In this document: positions 44,872-52,940 of the stretch, piece by piece | Position numbering within the stretch: the stretch's first letter is position 1 | Layout: each line of letters begins with the position of its first letter | Assembly: GCA_945874895.1 (NCBI GenBank) | Contig: CAMCIC010000003.1 | Coordinates: 62,001-126,000, forward strand | Source: Akkermansia muciniphila | GTDB lineage: Bacteria > Verrucomicrobiota > Verrucomicrobiia > Verrucomicrobiales > Akkermansiaceae | Direction of reading: 5' to 3' | Length of the DNA: 64,000 bases | Notes under the pieces: model-generated | Told to the model about the DNA's origin: nothing | Databases searched by the model: none | The model's input: only the letters and a program-made list of their open reading frames with translations | Translations under genes and position numbers: made by a program

Positions 44872-44997
44872 AAAAATGGAAACCGTAACAAGGAATTGCA
44901 TACAAGAGTGATGAAATGCTTGAGTTTTTCCCGCGCCTAACTAGGCTCATGGTGCAGCGCCAAGAAAAAAGATCATCGCTGTTCTATCCCATTTTGC

Positions 44998-46038
44998 ATG
45001 AATGTTGACATCAAACTGATCGACGTGGTCGCTCCCAATTTGCATTTGCGCTACTCGGGTGTGACGTCGACTGTTATGGCTCTGTTGCCGAGGCAGGCGA
45101 AGGATTGCGCCATTGCTTGTGTAGGAGCTCATATTCCGGAGGATGTCCCACGGGTGAAGATGATCGATGTCATTTTGAGCGGTTGGCAGAAAAAGAGAAT
45201 CTGGCACGCGCGCCGGAATGACGAAATGATCGTGGGACTGATCCTCAAGCATGTGCTGCGTCAACCGTGGAAGCTGCTTTTTACGAGCGCAGCCCAGCGT
45301 CGGCATACAGCCTTTACACGTTGGATGATCCGTCAAATGGATGCCATCATTGCCACATCGGAAATGGCGGCCTCCTACTTGGAAAGAGACGCCACAGTCA
45401 TTGAGCACGGCGTGGACCTTCAACGTTTTTATCCACCGCACGACAAAGAGTTGGCGTGGAGTAACTCCGGTCTTCCGGGTAAGTATGGAGTGGGGGTGTT
45501 TGGTCGTGTGCGCGCGCAGAAAGGAACGGATTTGTTGATTGAGGCCATGATTTCTCTTTTGCCGAAATACAAGGAATGGACGGCCGTGATCACGGGGCTG
45601 GAAGCTGTGGAGGAAGCCGAATTTGTGGGAGGGCTCAAAAAACGCATCGCAGAATCAGGTTTGAAAGACCGAATTTTCATGCTCGGTGAGGTGCCGCGGG
45701 ATGAAGTTCCTCTTTGGTTTCGTCGCGTTTCACTCTATGTGGCACCCATGAGGTGGGAAGGATTCGGGCTAACAACACTCGAAGCCATGGCGAGTGGAGC
45801 GGCCGTGGTTGCGACACGCACCGGCGCCTCGCCGAGAATTGTTAGAGATGGACGAACCGGCACTCTGATCGATCCCGATGACTTGGCCTCGATGGTGGCC
45901 GCGATCGAACCTTTTTTCGCAAATCCTGGAAGTTGTCTCGAATTTGGGCGAGAAGGATCTGAGGTAGTGCGCGATCACCATGACATCGAGCAAGAAGTGG
46001 CCGGTATTCGCCGCGTATATGATTCGCTCTTGCGTTGA
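44998..46038 (+). CDS. Family 4 glycosyltransferase
   Basis: 346 residues, GT-B fold. The C-terminal donor domain shows 'GVGVFGRVRAQKGTDLLIEA', 'FMLGEVPRDEVPLWF' and the GT4 E-x7-E motif 'RWEGFGLTTLEAMASGAAVV'. The N-terminal acceptor domain begins 'IKLIDVVAPNLHLRYSGV'. It resembles heptosyl/mannosyl GT4 enzymes of LPS core assembly. It is cytoplasmic and lies 126 bp after the FkbM gene. Confidence 0.92.
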   Translation: MNVDIKLIDVVAPNLHLRYSGVTSTVMALLPRQAKDCAIACVGAHIPEDVPRVKMIDVILSGWQKKRIWHARRNDEMIVGLILKHVLRQPWKLLFTSAAQRRHTAFTRWMIRQMDAIIATSEMAASYLERDATVIEHGVDLQRFYPPHDKELAWSNSGLPGKYGVGVFGRVRAQKGTDLLIEAMISLLPKYKEWTAVITGLEAVEEAEFVGGLKKRIAESGLKDRIFMLGEVPRDEVPLWFRRVSLYVAPMRWEGFGLTTLEAMASGAAVVATRTGASPRIVRDGRTGTLIDPDDLASMVAAIEPFFANPGSCLEFGREGSEVVRDHHDIEQEVAGIRRVYDSLLR

Positions 46039-46236
46039 ATGCAATTTTGCCACAACTCTTCTGCCTATCCGATTGGTTTTCCTTTCAAATCTGTAAAATG
46101 TGATGATCGTGTGTCCATCTCCCTCGAATTTTCCGCAGGCATCGAAAAGATCCGATTTTGGGTTGCCTGAATCTCAGCGTTGTCGTGAGTGGTATGGAAG
46201 GTCGAGTGCTTTAACGAAAAAGGTATCCATGATTCC

Positions 46237-47004
46237 ATGACTGAACGTGCTTTATCGGGTGGCTTGCCCAAGCGGGTGAAAACCTACGTGATTAGTCTGC
46301 CTAGCGCTGTTGAGAGAAGAGCGAGCGTTTGCCGCCAACTCGAAAAAAGCACTGTGGACTGGGAGATTGTGGATGCCATACAAGCTGCAACGGCGGAGGT
46401 CAGTCAGGTGCTTGATCTTTGCCGCGAGTCGGATCAATGGCATAAGCCCCTGCAACCGGGTGAGGTAGCATGCTACCTGAGTCATCGTAAGGTGTGGCGG
46501 CGGATGATGGAGCAGGAAGTGGATGGAGCGATCATTCTCGAAGACGATTTTGAACTGACGCGCCCTTTGGAGGAAATCATTGCGCTGGTATCGAGTTTTG
46601 CCATGCAAGCTGACATGATCAAGCTGTATGGGACCCCGAAAATTTCTCGCATTGTCGAAACGGTTCAGGATGACCGTGGGACGTATGGACTGCTTGAAGC
46701 TTTTGCCGTGACAAGTGGCACGGTGGGGCAGTGGGTCAGCGCAAAAGCCCTACCGAAATTGCTGGCGCATTCGGAGCATGTGAGACGTCCGATCGACATG
46801 GACTTCAAGCATCATTGGGAGTATCCGATGTCTGTCTATCACCTTTCTCCGCCGGTTGTGCATGAAATTTCCTCTTCGCTCGGGGGAACAAGCATCACGC
46901 ATCGTAAATCCCAAAAAACGATGCGAATGCAGCTGAAGCGTTGGAAATTAAAAGCGCATTTTTACCTTCGGAGCTTGAAAAATTACTATGGTAAATCGCT
47001 ATGA
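46237..47004 (+). CDS. Family 25 glycosyltransferase (LPS type)
   Basis: 255 residues from the ATG at 46237; an in-frame GTG at 46189 adds 16 unlikely residues. GT25 signatures: 'KTYVISLPSAVERRASV', 'QPGEVACYLSHRKVWRRMME' and the acidic 'GAIILEDDFEL' (EDD in the DxD position). GT25 enzymes add galactose or glucose to LPS core. Its stop overlaps the next gene's start (ATGA at 47001-47004), so they are translationally coupled. Confidence 0.9.
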   Translation: MTERALSGGLPKRVKTYVISLPSAVERRASVCRQLEKSTVDWEIVDAIQAATAEVSQVLDLCRESDQWHKPLQPGEVACYLSHRKVWRRMMEQEVDGAIILEDDFELTRPLEEIIALVSSFAMQADMIKLYGTPKISRIVETVQDDRGTYGLLEAFAVTSGTVGQWVSAKALPKLLAHSEHVRRPIDMDFKHHWEYPMSVYHLSPPVVHEISSSLGGTSITHRKSQKTMRMQLKRWKLKAHFYLRSLKNYYGKSL

Positions 47005-47879
47005 TATTGGATCGATCGGATGAATACAACGAGCTTTTGGAAGTGCTTCGTCAAGCGCAGCCTTTTTGGTATTTTCCCAGTTCTGGGAACGGTGGTGATG
47101 CTCTGATTGCGCATGCAACATTCGATTTTTTTCGTCGTCACGGCTTGCGATACCGGCTTTATTGCCCATCCCAATACGATGGTAAAGACACGGTGGTGAT
47201 CGGCGGCGGTGGTGGTTTCGTGGATGGCTATCGGAAAATGTCTGAGTTGGTCGAGCATTTGTCGGGTATTGCTGAATCTGTTGTCGTTCTGCCCTCTTCT
47301 TGCTGGGGGTATGAAGAGACATTGGCAAAGATGGATGAGCGCTTTCACTTTTTTGCTCGGGAAAGTGTGACGGCGGAGCATGTCTTGAAGAAAAGCAATG
47401 AAGCGAGGGTGTCATGGTGTCACGACATGGCGATTTCCTTTCAGGTGCCAGAGGGATTTGCCGAACAGTCGATGCCATTTGCTTTGCGTGGTCAACCGGT
47501 GGATTACCAACTCAAGTGGTGGTTGAAGCGTCGCAAACTCGTTCAATTATTGAGTCGCGAACCGGCGACGACATGGATGCTCCGTGGGGATCGGGAATCC
47601 AAGCACGGGGCGGGAGAACGCCCCTTAGAAAATTTTGATGTTTCTCATCTGATCAAAGGGAAAATGGATCGAGAAGACAGAGCCAGATCCCTTGCTCAAG
47701 CGTTTTGTCATGTGATTTCGCGACAAAAACAGATTGTTACGGATCGACTTCACGTCAGCATTGCATGTGGTTTATTGGGAATTCCCTGCCAGATGAGAGC
47801 CAACAACTATCACAAAAATCAGGCGATTTATGATGAGAGCATCAGAAAGTTTTTTCCCTGTGTTGCATTTTCCCCCTGA
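47001..47879 (+). CDS. Polysaccharide pyruvyl transferase family protein
   Basis: 292 residues. 'YFPSSGNGGDALIAHAT' and 'VVIGGGGGFVDGY' are the N-terminal GT-B-like loops of the family, and 'VTDRLHVSIACGLLGIPCQM' is its C-terminal hallmark. It would transfer a pyruvyl ketal from PEP to a sugar of the surface glycan. It overlaps the GT25 gene by 4 bp and is followed after 22 bp by another transferase gene. Confidence 0.88.
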   Translation: MILDRSDEYNELLEVLRQAQPFWYFPSSGNGGDALIAHATFDFFRRHGLRYRLYCPSQYDGKDTVVIGGGGGFVDGYRKMSELVEHLSGIAESVVVLPSSCWGYEETLAKMDERFHFFARESVTAEHVLKKSNEARVSWCHDMAISFQVPEGFAEQSMPFALRGQPVDYQLKWWLKRRKLVQLLSREPATTWMLRGDRESKHGAGERPLENFDVSHLIKGKMDREDRARSLAQAFCHVISRQKQIVTDRLHVSIACGLLGIPCQMRANNYHKNQAIYDESIRKFFPCVAFSP

Positions 47880-47901
47880 TTCTCCTAGACTACCAGTTAC
47901 C

Positions 47902-48732
47902 ATGACCCAAAATTCGACAGCCGCTATCAAACAGATTTTTTGCATCAAGTGGGGCACTTCGTATGGAGCCAAGGATGTGAACATTCTTTACGCGATGGTT
48001 GCTCGTCACATCACTGGTCCGTTTCAGGTATATTGTTTCACGGAGAGACCTGAGGGCGTTCGTTCAGAGGTCAAGTGCCTGCCATTGCCGGAACTGGGAT
48101 GCGAGATCCCACCAGATGTTCCGGGCAAATGGCCGAAAATCGCCTTGTGGGGATCTGAACTCTTCGGCTTGCAAGGGGTTGCCTTGTTCATTGATTTGGA
48201 TTCGGTGATCATGGACAACATCGATTGTTATTTTGAATACGGTGAGGAAGATGACGTGATCACCGCAAGGAATTGGCTCAATTTGTTGGGCAAAAGTTGC
48301 CAGACATCCGTTTTTCGTTTCAAGATTGGTCACCATGCGTATATGCTCGATGATCTGCGTGCCAACTCCGCGGACATATCCCGCCAATACCAGTTCGAGC
48401 AAAACTACGTAACGCACCATGTGAAAGGTGGCGTGAAGTTCTGGCCCGAAAAATGGACACGGCACTTCCGGGTGCATTGTCTAGGATCGTTGCCTTTTCG
48501 TTATCTGCGCACGCCGATCATTCCTAAGGGAGTGAAAATCATCACTTTTCCCGGTTTGCCTGGACCTTCCGATGCCGTCCACGGTCGCTGGACCGAGTCA
48601 GCCGAGTGCAGGACGCCGTGGCAGCATTTGCGGCACGTGTTTCAAATGTTTCTCCAAGGCAAACGCTGGCGCAAGGAACTTTCCAACTTCATGCACAAGC
48701 CCGAATGGCTGGCAGAGAATTGGCGCGAGTAG
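47902..48732 (+). CDS. Glycosyltransferase-like protein with DxD motif
   Basis: 276 residues from the ATG at 47902; the frame extends to 47830 over the end of the preceding gene. It opens 'IKQIFCIKWGTSYGAKDVNI' and has the metal-binding DxD in 'VALFIDLDSVIMDNID' (about residues 115-130), as in GT-A enzymes. I cannot assign a CAZy family with certainty. Its position in the cluster supports a role in the same surface glycan. It is convergent with the acyltransferase gene, 12 bp apart. Confidence 0.75.
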   Translation: MTQNSTAAIKQIFCIKWGTSYGAKDVNILYAMVARHITGPFQVYCFTERPEGVRSEVKCLPLPELGCEIPPDVPGKWPKIALWGSELFGLQGVALFIDLDSVIMDNIDCYFEYGEEDDVITARNWLNLLGKSCQTSVFRFKIGHHAYMLDDLRANSADISRQYQFEQNYVTHHVKGGVKFWPEKWTRHFRVHCLGSLPFRYLRTPIIPKGVKIITFPGLPGPSDAVHGRWTESAECRTPWQHLRHVFQMFLQGKRWRKELSNFMHKPEWLAENWRE

Positions 48733-48744
48733 ACCGATGGATTG

Positions 48745-50175
48745 CTATTGTTCAGGGCGAGGGATGCCCAATCGGTGAAAGAACTCCCACCATGTCGATT
48801 CCTCATCAAGCGCACCCTCTAGTTCGATAGGGCAGGTGATATCTTGGTGACCTTTACGGGCAATCGCGGCTATGACGGGAATCCGCGAGGCAAGACCTCT
48901 CATATCCCCTTCCTCTGCTGGTGCAATCCATAAGAGAATGTCTAGCGGATATGATTTCTCTGAATCGATATCCTCCACTAAAGCTGCGAGATCGGTAACA
49001 GCCACATCCCTTTGGTAAAAAGAACATGCAAAATCCGGCATGTGTTGTGAAATCAGTGCAACTTCTGTATGAGCTGCTTGAGAAATTGCGTGAATCAAGG
49101 CGGGTCTTGCGGCAAAAGCTATGGAGGGATTCGCCGATTCGATGATAAGCCAACGCCATGGTTTGGCAACGGTGGATGGAACGAGAGCTGATCGCGAGTG
49201 TTGTGGCTGAAGTGGCGCTCGTTTGGGTTGTTTCCAGCGATTGTGAAACCAAAACCCATCGGCAGGACTGAGAGAGAGAGATTTTTCCATATGGCCGATG
49301 ACGCTTGGGGTATCGATCACGGCATCACTCGGGTGAGCCGTGATTTGGATGTGCCAGTGCGCAGGGGCATCCCGTATCATGGCGATGTAAAACACGGCGG
49401 CTCCAGTGCGCCGATGAAGCAACTCCACAAGAGGAGAGCAGGAGGTGGGTCGACCAAAAAAACTGCTGAAGCAGCCGGTTCGGCCGGCATGTTGATCTGA
49501 TAAGATGCCCAATACACCGCCCGAGCGCAGGAGTGGGCATGCTCGAGTCAGTCCTTCTTTGTTCGAGAAAAGTATGGTGCCCGTGCGCTGGCGGCGGCGC
49601 TTCGTCATGCGGTTCATCCATGGATTGTTGAGTGGACGGTAAAATGCCCCCGCAGGAGCGCCGGGCACAATCAAGTGAGCAATCCTTGCAAGGATCTCCC
49701 AGTTGCCCATGTGACATAGGGCAAAAATGGCTCCACCTTTCTCTCGAGCCAGGTGTTCGTTGACCAGTTCGGCGCCTTCGAGCGAGAAGTGCTTTTCCAA
49801 GGTCTTATCGTCCATCACCATGCATCGAGTTCCTCCTAACAAATTGGCGCCGTTGCGCCGAAAGACTTCTCGGGTCAAATGTTTCCATTCACGGCTTGGA
49901 ATCGCATCTCCCCATGCGATACGAACATTGCGTTCTACAATGGCTCTCCGCTTTTTCATGAGATGGAACGCAGCGATCCCTAAGCCCATGCCGATCCTGT
50001 CCACCCATACGGGCGGGAGATACCGAAAAAAACTCTCAAAGCAACGATACAGGCCATATTCCAACAGCAAGAGAAACTTCGGACGTTTGGAGCGGATGCC
50101 AGGCACGGGTGCACTGTGAACGATTACCCATGGAATGACAAGTCCTCGCCCGTCGCGGTTGATCGATAAAATCAA
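48745..50175 (-). CDS. Lipid A-type acyltransferase fused to a truncated GT9-like domain
   Basis: 476 residues. Residues about 30-320 are an LpxL/HtrB-like lysophospholipid acyltransferase: 'FALCHMGNWEILARIAHL' (HX4E active site), 'GAFYRPLNNPWMNR' and 'GGVLGILSDQHAGRTG'. Residues about 340-476 look like the N-terminal Rossmann half of a GT9 (ADP-heptose:LPS) glycosyltransferase ('RWLIIESANPSIAFAARPAL', 'LDILLWIAPAEE', ending 'FFHRLGIP'). The ADP-heptose-binding half is absent. It is probably membrane-associated and acts on lipid A. Whether the C-terminal part is active or a relic is unclear. Confidence 0.82.
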   Translation of the reverse strand: MILSINRDGRGLVIPWVIVHSAPVPGIRSKRPKFLLLLEYGLYRCFESFFRYLPPVWVDRIGMGLGIAAFHLMKKRRAIVERNVRIAWGDAIPSREWKHLTREVFRRNGANLLGGTRCMVMDDKTLEKHFSLEGAELVNEHLAREKGGAIFALCHMGNWEILARIAHLIVPGAPAGAFYRPLNNPWMNRMTKRRRQRTGTILFSNKEGLTRACPLLRSGGVLGILSDQHAGRTGCFSSFFGRPTSCSPLVELLHRRTGAAVFYIAMIRDAPAHWHIQITAHPSDAVIDTPSVIGHMEKSLSLSPADGFWFHNRWKQPKRAPLQPQHSRSALVPSTVAKPWRWLIIESANPSIAFAARPALIHAISQAAHTEVALISQHMPDFACSFYQRDVAVTDLAALVEDIDSEKSYPLDILLWIAPAEEGDMRGLASRIPVIAAIARKGHQDITCPIELEGALDEESTWWEFFHRLGIPRPEQ

Positions 50176-50267
50176 GAACGAGGAACTTCTTCTTGACTTA
50201 AAGTTTGCAGAAAGTGTTCATTGCAAAAATTTTTTGCCACTAGCTTCATTGATTGTCCTGTTTGTAG

Positions 50268-51488
50268 ATGAAAGTCAGCCACCTAGTCACCTTACCCAAG
50301 AAAGAATCAACCGATGGTTCCGTGAGGATCTCCTCTCAACTCCATTTGTCGGGTAAGAATTCTCACGACTTCTTTTTTCAGATTCCATCGGAAATCTATG
50401 ACCATTCAATGGAATCACATGCGAATCATCACTTGCTGGCAATGCTCATGCCCGCGATGAGAGTGGGAGGAAAACTCAAAGTCGAAGGGGTGATTGATCC
50501 CTGGTTGCTAAAGAATCTCGATCAGTTCATTCATTACTGGACGCGCTGGTGTCCCGATCGCCTAAAAATGATCGAGATCGAAGCGGAGGAGATTCGTCCC
50601 GCACCGCGTGCGCCAGAGCCTGCCATGATTTCTTGTTTTTCGGGTGGAGCTGATAGCCTCTATTCCTACCTTCGCGCAGAAGAAGATTACGGTATTCCCA
50701 TGAAGACCCTGATGTTTCTTCATGGATTCGATATCGATATCCATCGTCATGCCTCTTATCAAAAATTCGCGGAGCAATACCGAGCATGGTTAAGTGCGCG
50801 CGCTAGCAAGGTCGAGTTGATCTCTTTGGTCACCAATGCTAGGGAAGTATCAGAAAAATTCCAGCTCAAATGGGGCAAGATGGCTCATGGGATTCATCTT
50901 GCGGCCTGCATGCACTTGTTGACTCACCAACACACCTTGGGCTGCATCCCTTCATCGGATACTCCATCCACTTTGATCTATCCATGGGGCAGCACCCCTG
51001 TGACCGATCCCTTGCTGTCGACATCCGCGTTGTCCCTGCGCCATCACGATTGTATGGTTTCCAGGTTCGGTAAATTGCTTGAACTGGTAAAGCATCCTGA
51101 TTGCTGTCGTGTGCTTCGGGTATGCCATCAGCATCAGACACATACACAGAACTGTGGTGGTTGCGGCAAATGCCTTCGCTCCCTAGTGGCCATGCATGTG
51201 GCGGCGGAGGATTCTTGGCGAGAGGCATTTCCTTCAGTGGAAAGCTTTGAAGAAGTCATGAGAAAGATCAAGAACACTCGTTTGGATCGATGGATGTTCG
51301 AGCAACTCGATGACGTGCGCAATTACGCTTGGCGAAACCGAGAATCATCCCTTGCTCGACAGCTCGATGCTATGATCGAGGAAAAACACTGGGATATCAT
51401 GGCTCCATCAACGTTGTGGCGGCGTTTGTTTTACGACGTAAAAGTCAGGTTATACGCGCGCTTCCCCTGGTTGATTAAAAAATCCTAA
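50268..51488 (+). CDS. QueC-like PP-loop ATPase with zinc motif (paralogue 1)
   Basis: 406 residues. An N-terminal domain of about 115 residues ('MPAMRVGGKLKVEGVIDPWL') precedes a PP-loop adenylation domain with 'CFSGGADSLYSY' (SGGxDS, 125-130) and 'TLMFLHGFDIDI'. Near the C-terminus Cys286, Cys296, Cys299 and Cys302 ('NCGGCGKC') match the spacing of the QueC zinc site. PP-loop proteins adenylate a carboxyl or carbonyl group for attack by a nucleophile. No queD, queE or queF lies near; the neighbours are LPS genes. So modification of a surface sugar or lipid is more likely than 7-deazaguanine synthesis (inference). The paralogue starts 15 bp downstream. Confidence 0.75.
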   Translation: MKVSHLVTLPKKESTDGSVRISSQLHLSGKNSHDFFFQIPSEIYDHSMESHANHHLLAMLMPAMRVGGKLKVEGVIDPWLLKNLDQFIHYWTRWCPDRLKMIEIEAEEIRPAPRAPEPAMISCFSGGADSLYSYLRAEEDYGIPMKTLMFLHGFDIDIHRHASYQKFAEQYRAWLSARASKVELISLVTNAREVSEKFQLKWGKMAHGIHLAACMHLLTHQHTLGCIPSSDTPSTLIYPWGSTPVTDPLLSTSALSLRHHDCMVSRFGKLLELVKHPDCCRVLRVCHQHQTHTQNCGGCGKCLRSLVAMHVAAEDSWREAFPSVESFEEVMRKIKNTRLDRWMFEQLDDVRNYAWRNRESSLARQLDAMIEEKHWDIMAPSTLWRRLFYDVKVRLYARFPWLIKKS

Positions 51489-51502
51489 AATTGCCTCTGT
51501 TC

Positions 51503-52690
51503 ATGCGTCTCATCATTCAACCAAGTGTTCGGGATTCGGCTGGAAAGTATCAGCTGCGGTCTGAATTGATCATCTCACCGACCATCAGGCATGAGTTTTT
51601 TTTCGTTGTAGAGGAGAGTGATTACCATCCGGCAATGGAAGCTGATGCGGGACCTTACCTTCTGAGTCAGTTGATGCATGCAATGAGATTTGGTGGGTCC
51701 TTGCATGTGGAAGGTGCCTTATGTCCCGTATTACGGAAAAACGCAGAAGCTTTCATGCGGCGATGGATCTTATGGTGCCCCGAGCTTTTTCGCTGGGTCG
51801 ACATTGTAGCTGAAGACGCTCTCTCCGCGACACGAGCTAGCTTCCATCGACAGGGTGCGATTTCCTGTTTTTCGGGAGGTGTCGACAGTTTTTACTCCTA
51901 TGCGCGTCTCGGTCAGGATCATGGTGTTCCCCTGCGCTCGCTGATGTTTCTCCACGGTTTCGACATTGATCTGGAGCTATCTGATTATTACGAGGAGACC
52001 GCGAGATTCTATCGCGAGAGGTTGATGCTACGTGATGTCAAAATCATCAAAGTAAGAACGAATGCCTATGCATCTGCACGCAAGTTCCAGCTCAACTGGG
52101 GCAAAATAGGTCACGGGATTTATCTAGGCGCGGCACTCCACCTGTTAGGCCATGATCACGCACTGGCTTGCATTCCATCGTCGCACTCACCAGACAGCCC
52201 GATTTTTCCATGGGGATCGAATCCCGTGACGGATCCTCTGTTGTCGTCTGCCGGCTTGCCGATTTTGCATCACAATTACTTGATTCCTCGTTTTGAAAAA
52301 ATAGCTGAACTTGCTCAGCATGAAGATTGCCTCGACATGGTTCGCGTTTGTTGGCGCATGAAAGGGAATCAATTGAACTGCGGGGGCTGCCCCAAGTGCT
52401 TGGCGACTTTGGTGGCCCTAGAGGTGGCCAGCCCCGATTCGTGGAAACGGAGCTTTCCCTCGGTTACTAGCATCGACTCCGCCATAGGCCACCTGCGTTC
52501 ATGTGATTTGAACCGATTTCAGATTGAGCAAATCGAAATTGCCCGACACCATGCGGTTTTACGAGGAAGAGAATCTCTCGCCGAAGCGCTTGCGAATGTG
52601 ATATCTGAGAAGCAGCGACGCAAGGCGTCCTATGGGTTGATGTTGAAAGAATGGCTCTATGAAAAAAAACTAGATGTTCATCTCCGATAG
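51503..52690 (+). CDS. QueC-like PP-loop ATPase with zinc motif (paralogue 2)
   Basis: 395 residues from the ATG at 51503 (a TTG at 51491 is possible). It aligns end to end with the preceding protein. It shares the N-terminal domain ('LMHAMRFGGSLHVEGALCPV'), the PP-loop 'CFSGGVDSFYSY' (124-129), 'SLMFLHGFDIDL', 'FQLNWGKIGHGIYL' and 'ACIPSSHSPDSPIFPWGSNP', and the four cysteines 283, 293, 296 and 299 ('NCGGCPKC'). All motif residues are kept in both copies. The two may act as a heterodimer or on two substrates. Confidence 0.75.
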   Translation: MRLIIQPSVRDSAGKYQLRSELIISPTIRHEFFFVVEESDYHPAMEADAGPYLLSQLMHAMRFGGSLHVEGALCPVLRKNAEAFMRRWILWCPELFRWVDIVAEDALSATRASFHRQGAISCFSGGVDSFYSYARLGQDHGVPLRSLMFLHGFDIDLELSDYYEETARFYRERLMLRDVKIIKVRTNAYASARKFQLNWGKIGHGIYLGAALHLLGHDHALACIPSSHSPDSPIFPWGSNPVTDPLLSSAGLPILHHNYLIPRFEKIAELAQHEDCLDMVRVCWRMKGNQLNCGGCPKCLATLVALEVASPDSWKRSFPSVTSIDSAIGHLRSCDLNRFQIEQIEIARHHAVLRGRESLAEALANVISEKQRRKASYGLMLKEWLYEKKLDVHLR

Positions 52691-52809
52691 ATTCAACGCT
52701 ATTCGGGTAACGAAGTTTGTAATTCTTTCTGATCTAATGCAGCAGGGCGATCTTTTCTCTGACAACTATTTCTTGAATATAGGCATTTCATGGCTTAGGA
52801 AATGAGCGC

Positions 52810-52881
52810 GCTCCCGTAGTTCAATGGATAGAACGGCCCTCTCCTAAAGGGCAAATGCAGGTTCGATTCCCGCCGGGAGCA
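52810..52881 (+). tRNA. tRNA-Arg (anticodon CCT)
   Basis: Acceptor GCTCCCG/CGGGAGC, D-arm GTTC...GAAC, anticodon stem GCCCT/AGGGC with loop CTCCTAA (anticodon CCT), T-arm GCAGG-TTCGATT-CCCGC with one mismatch, discriminator A at 52881, no encoded CCA. A weak TTGAAT (52773) / TAGGAA (52796) pair with 17-bp spacing lies just upstream. Confidence 0.92.
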
Positions 52882-52940
52882 TGTTTTTTACTCGGTTTTT
52901 GCTGGATTTAGGGGGTGGAGGAGCATAGTTTCCCCGCGAC

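Noticed and set aside
50268-52690. PP-loop pair as true queuosine queC genes
   Set aside because: No queD, queE, queF or GTP cyclohydrolase nearby, a large additional N-terminal domain, and tandem duplication inside a glycan cluster.
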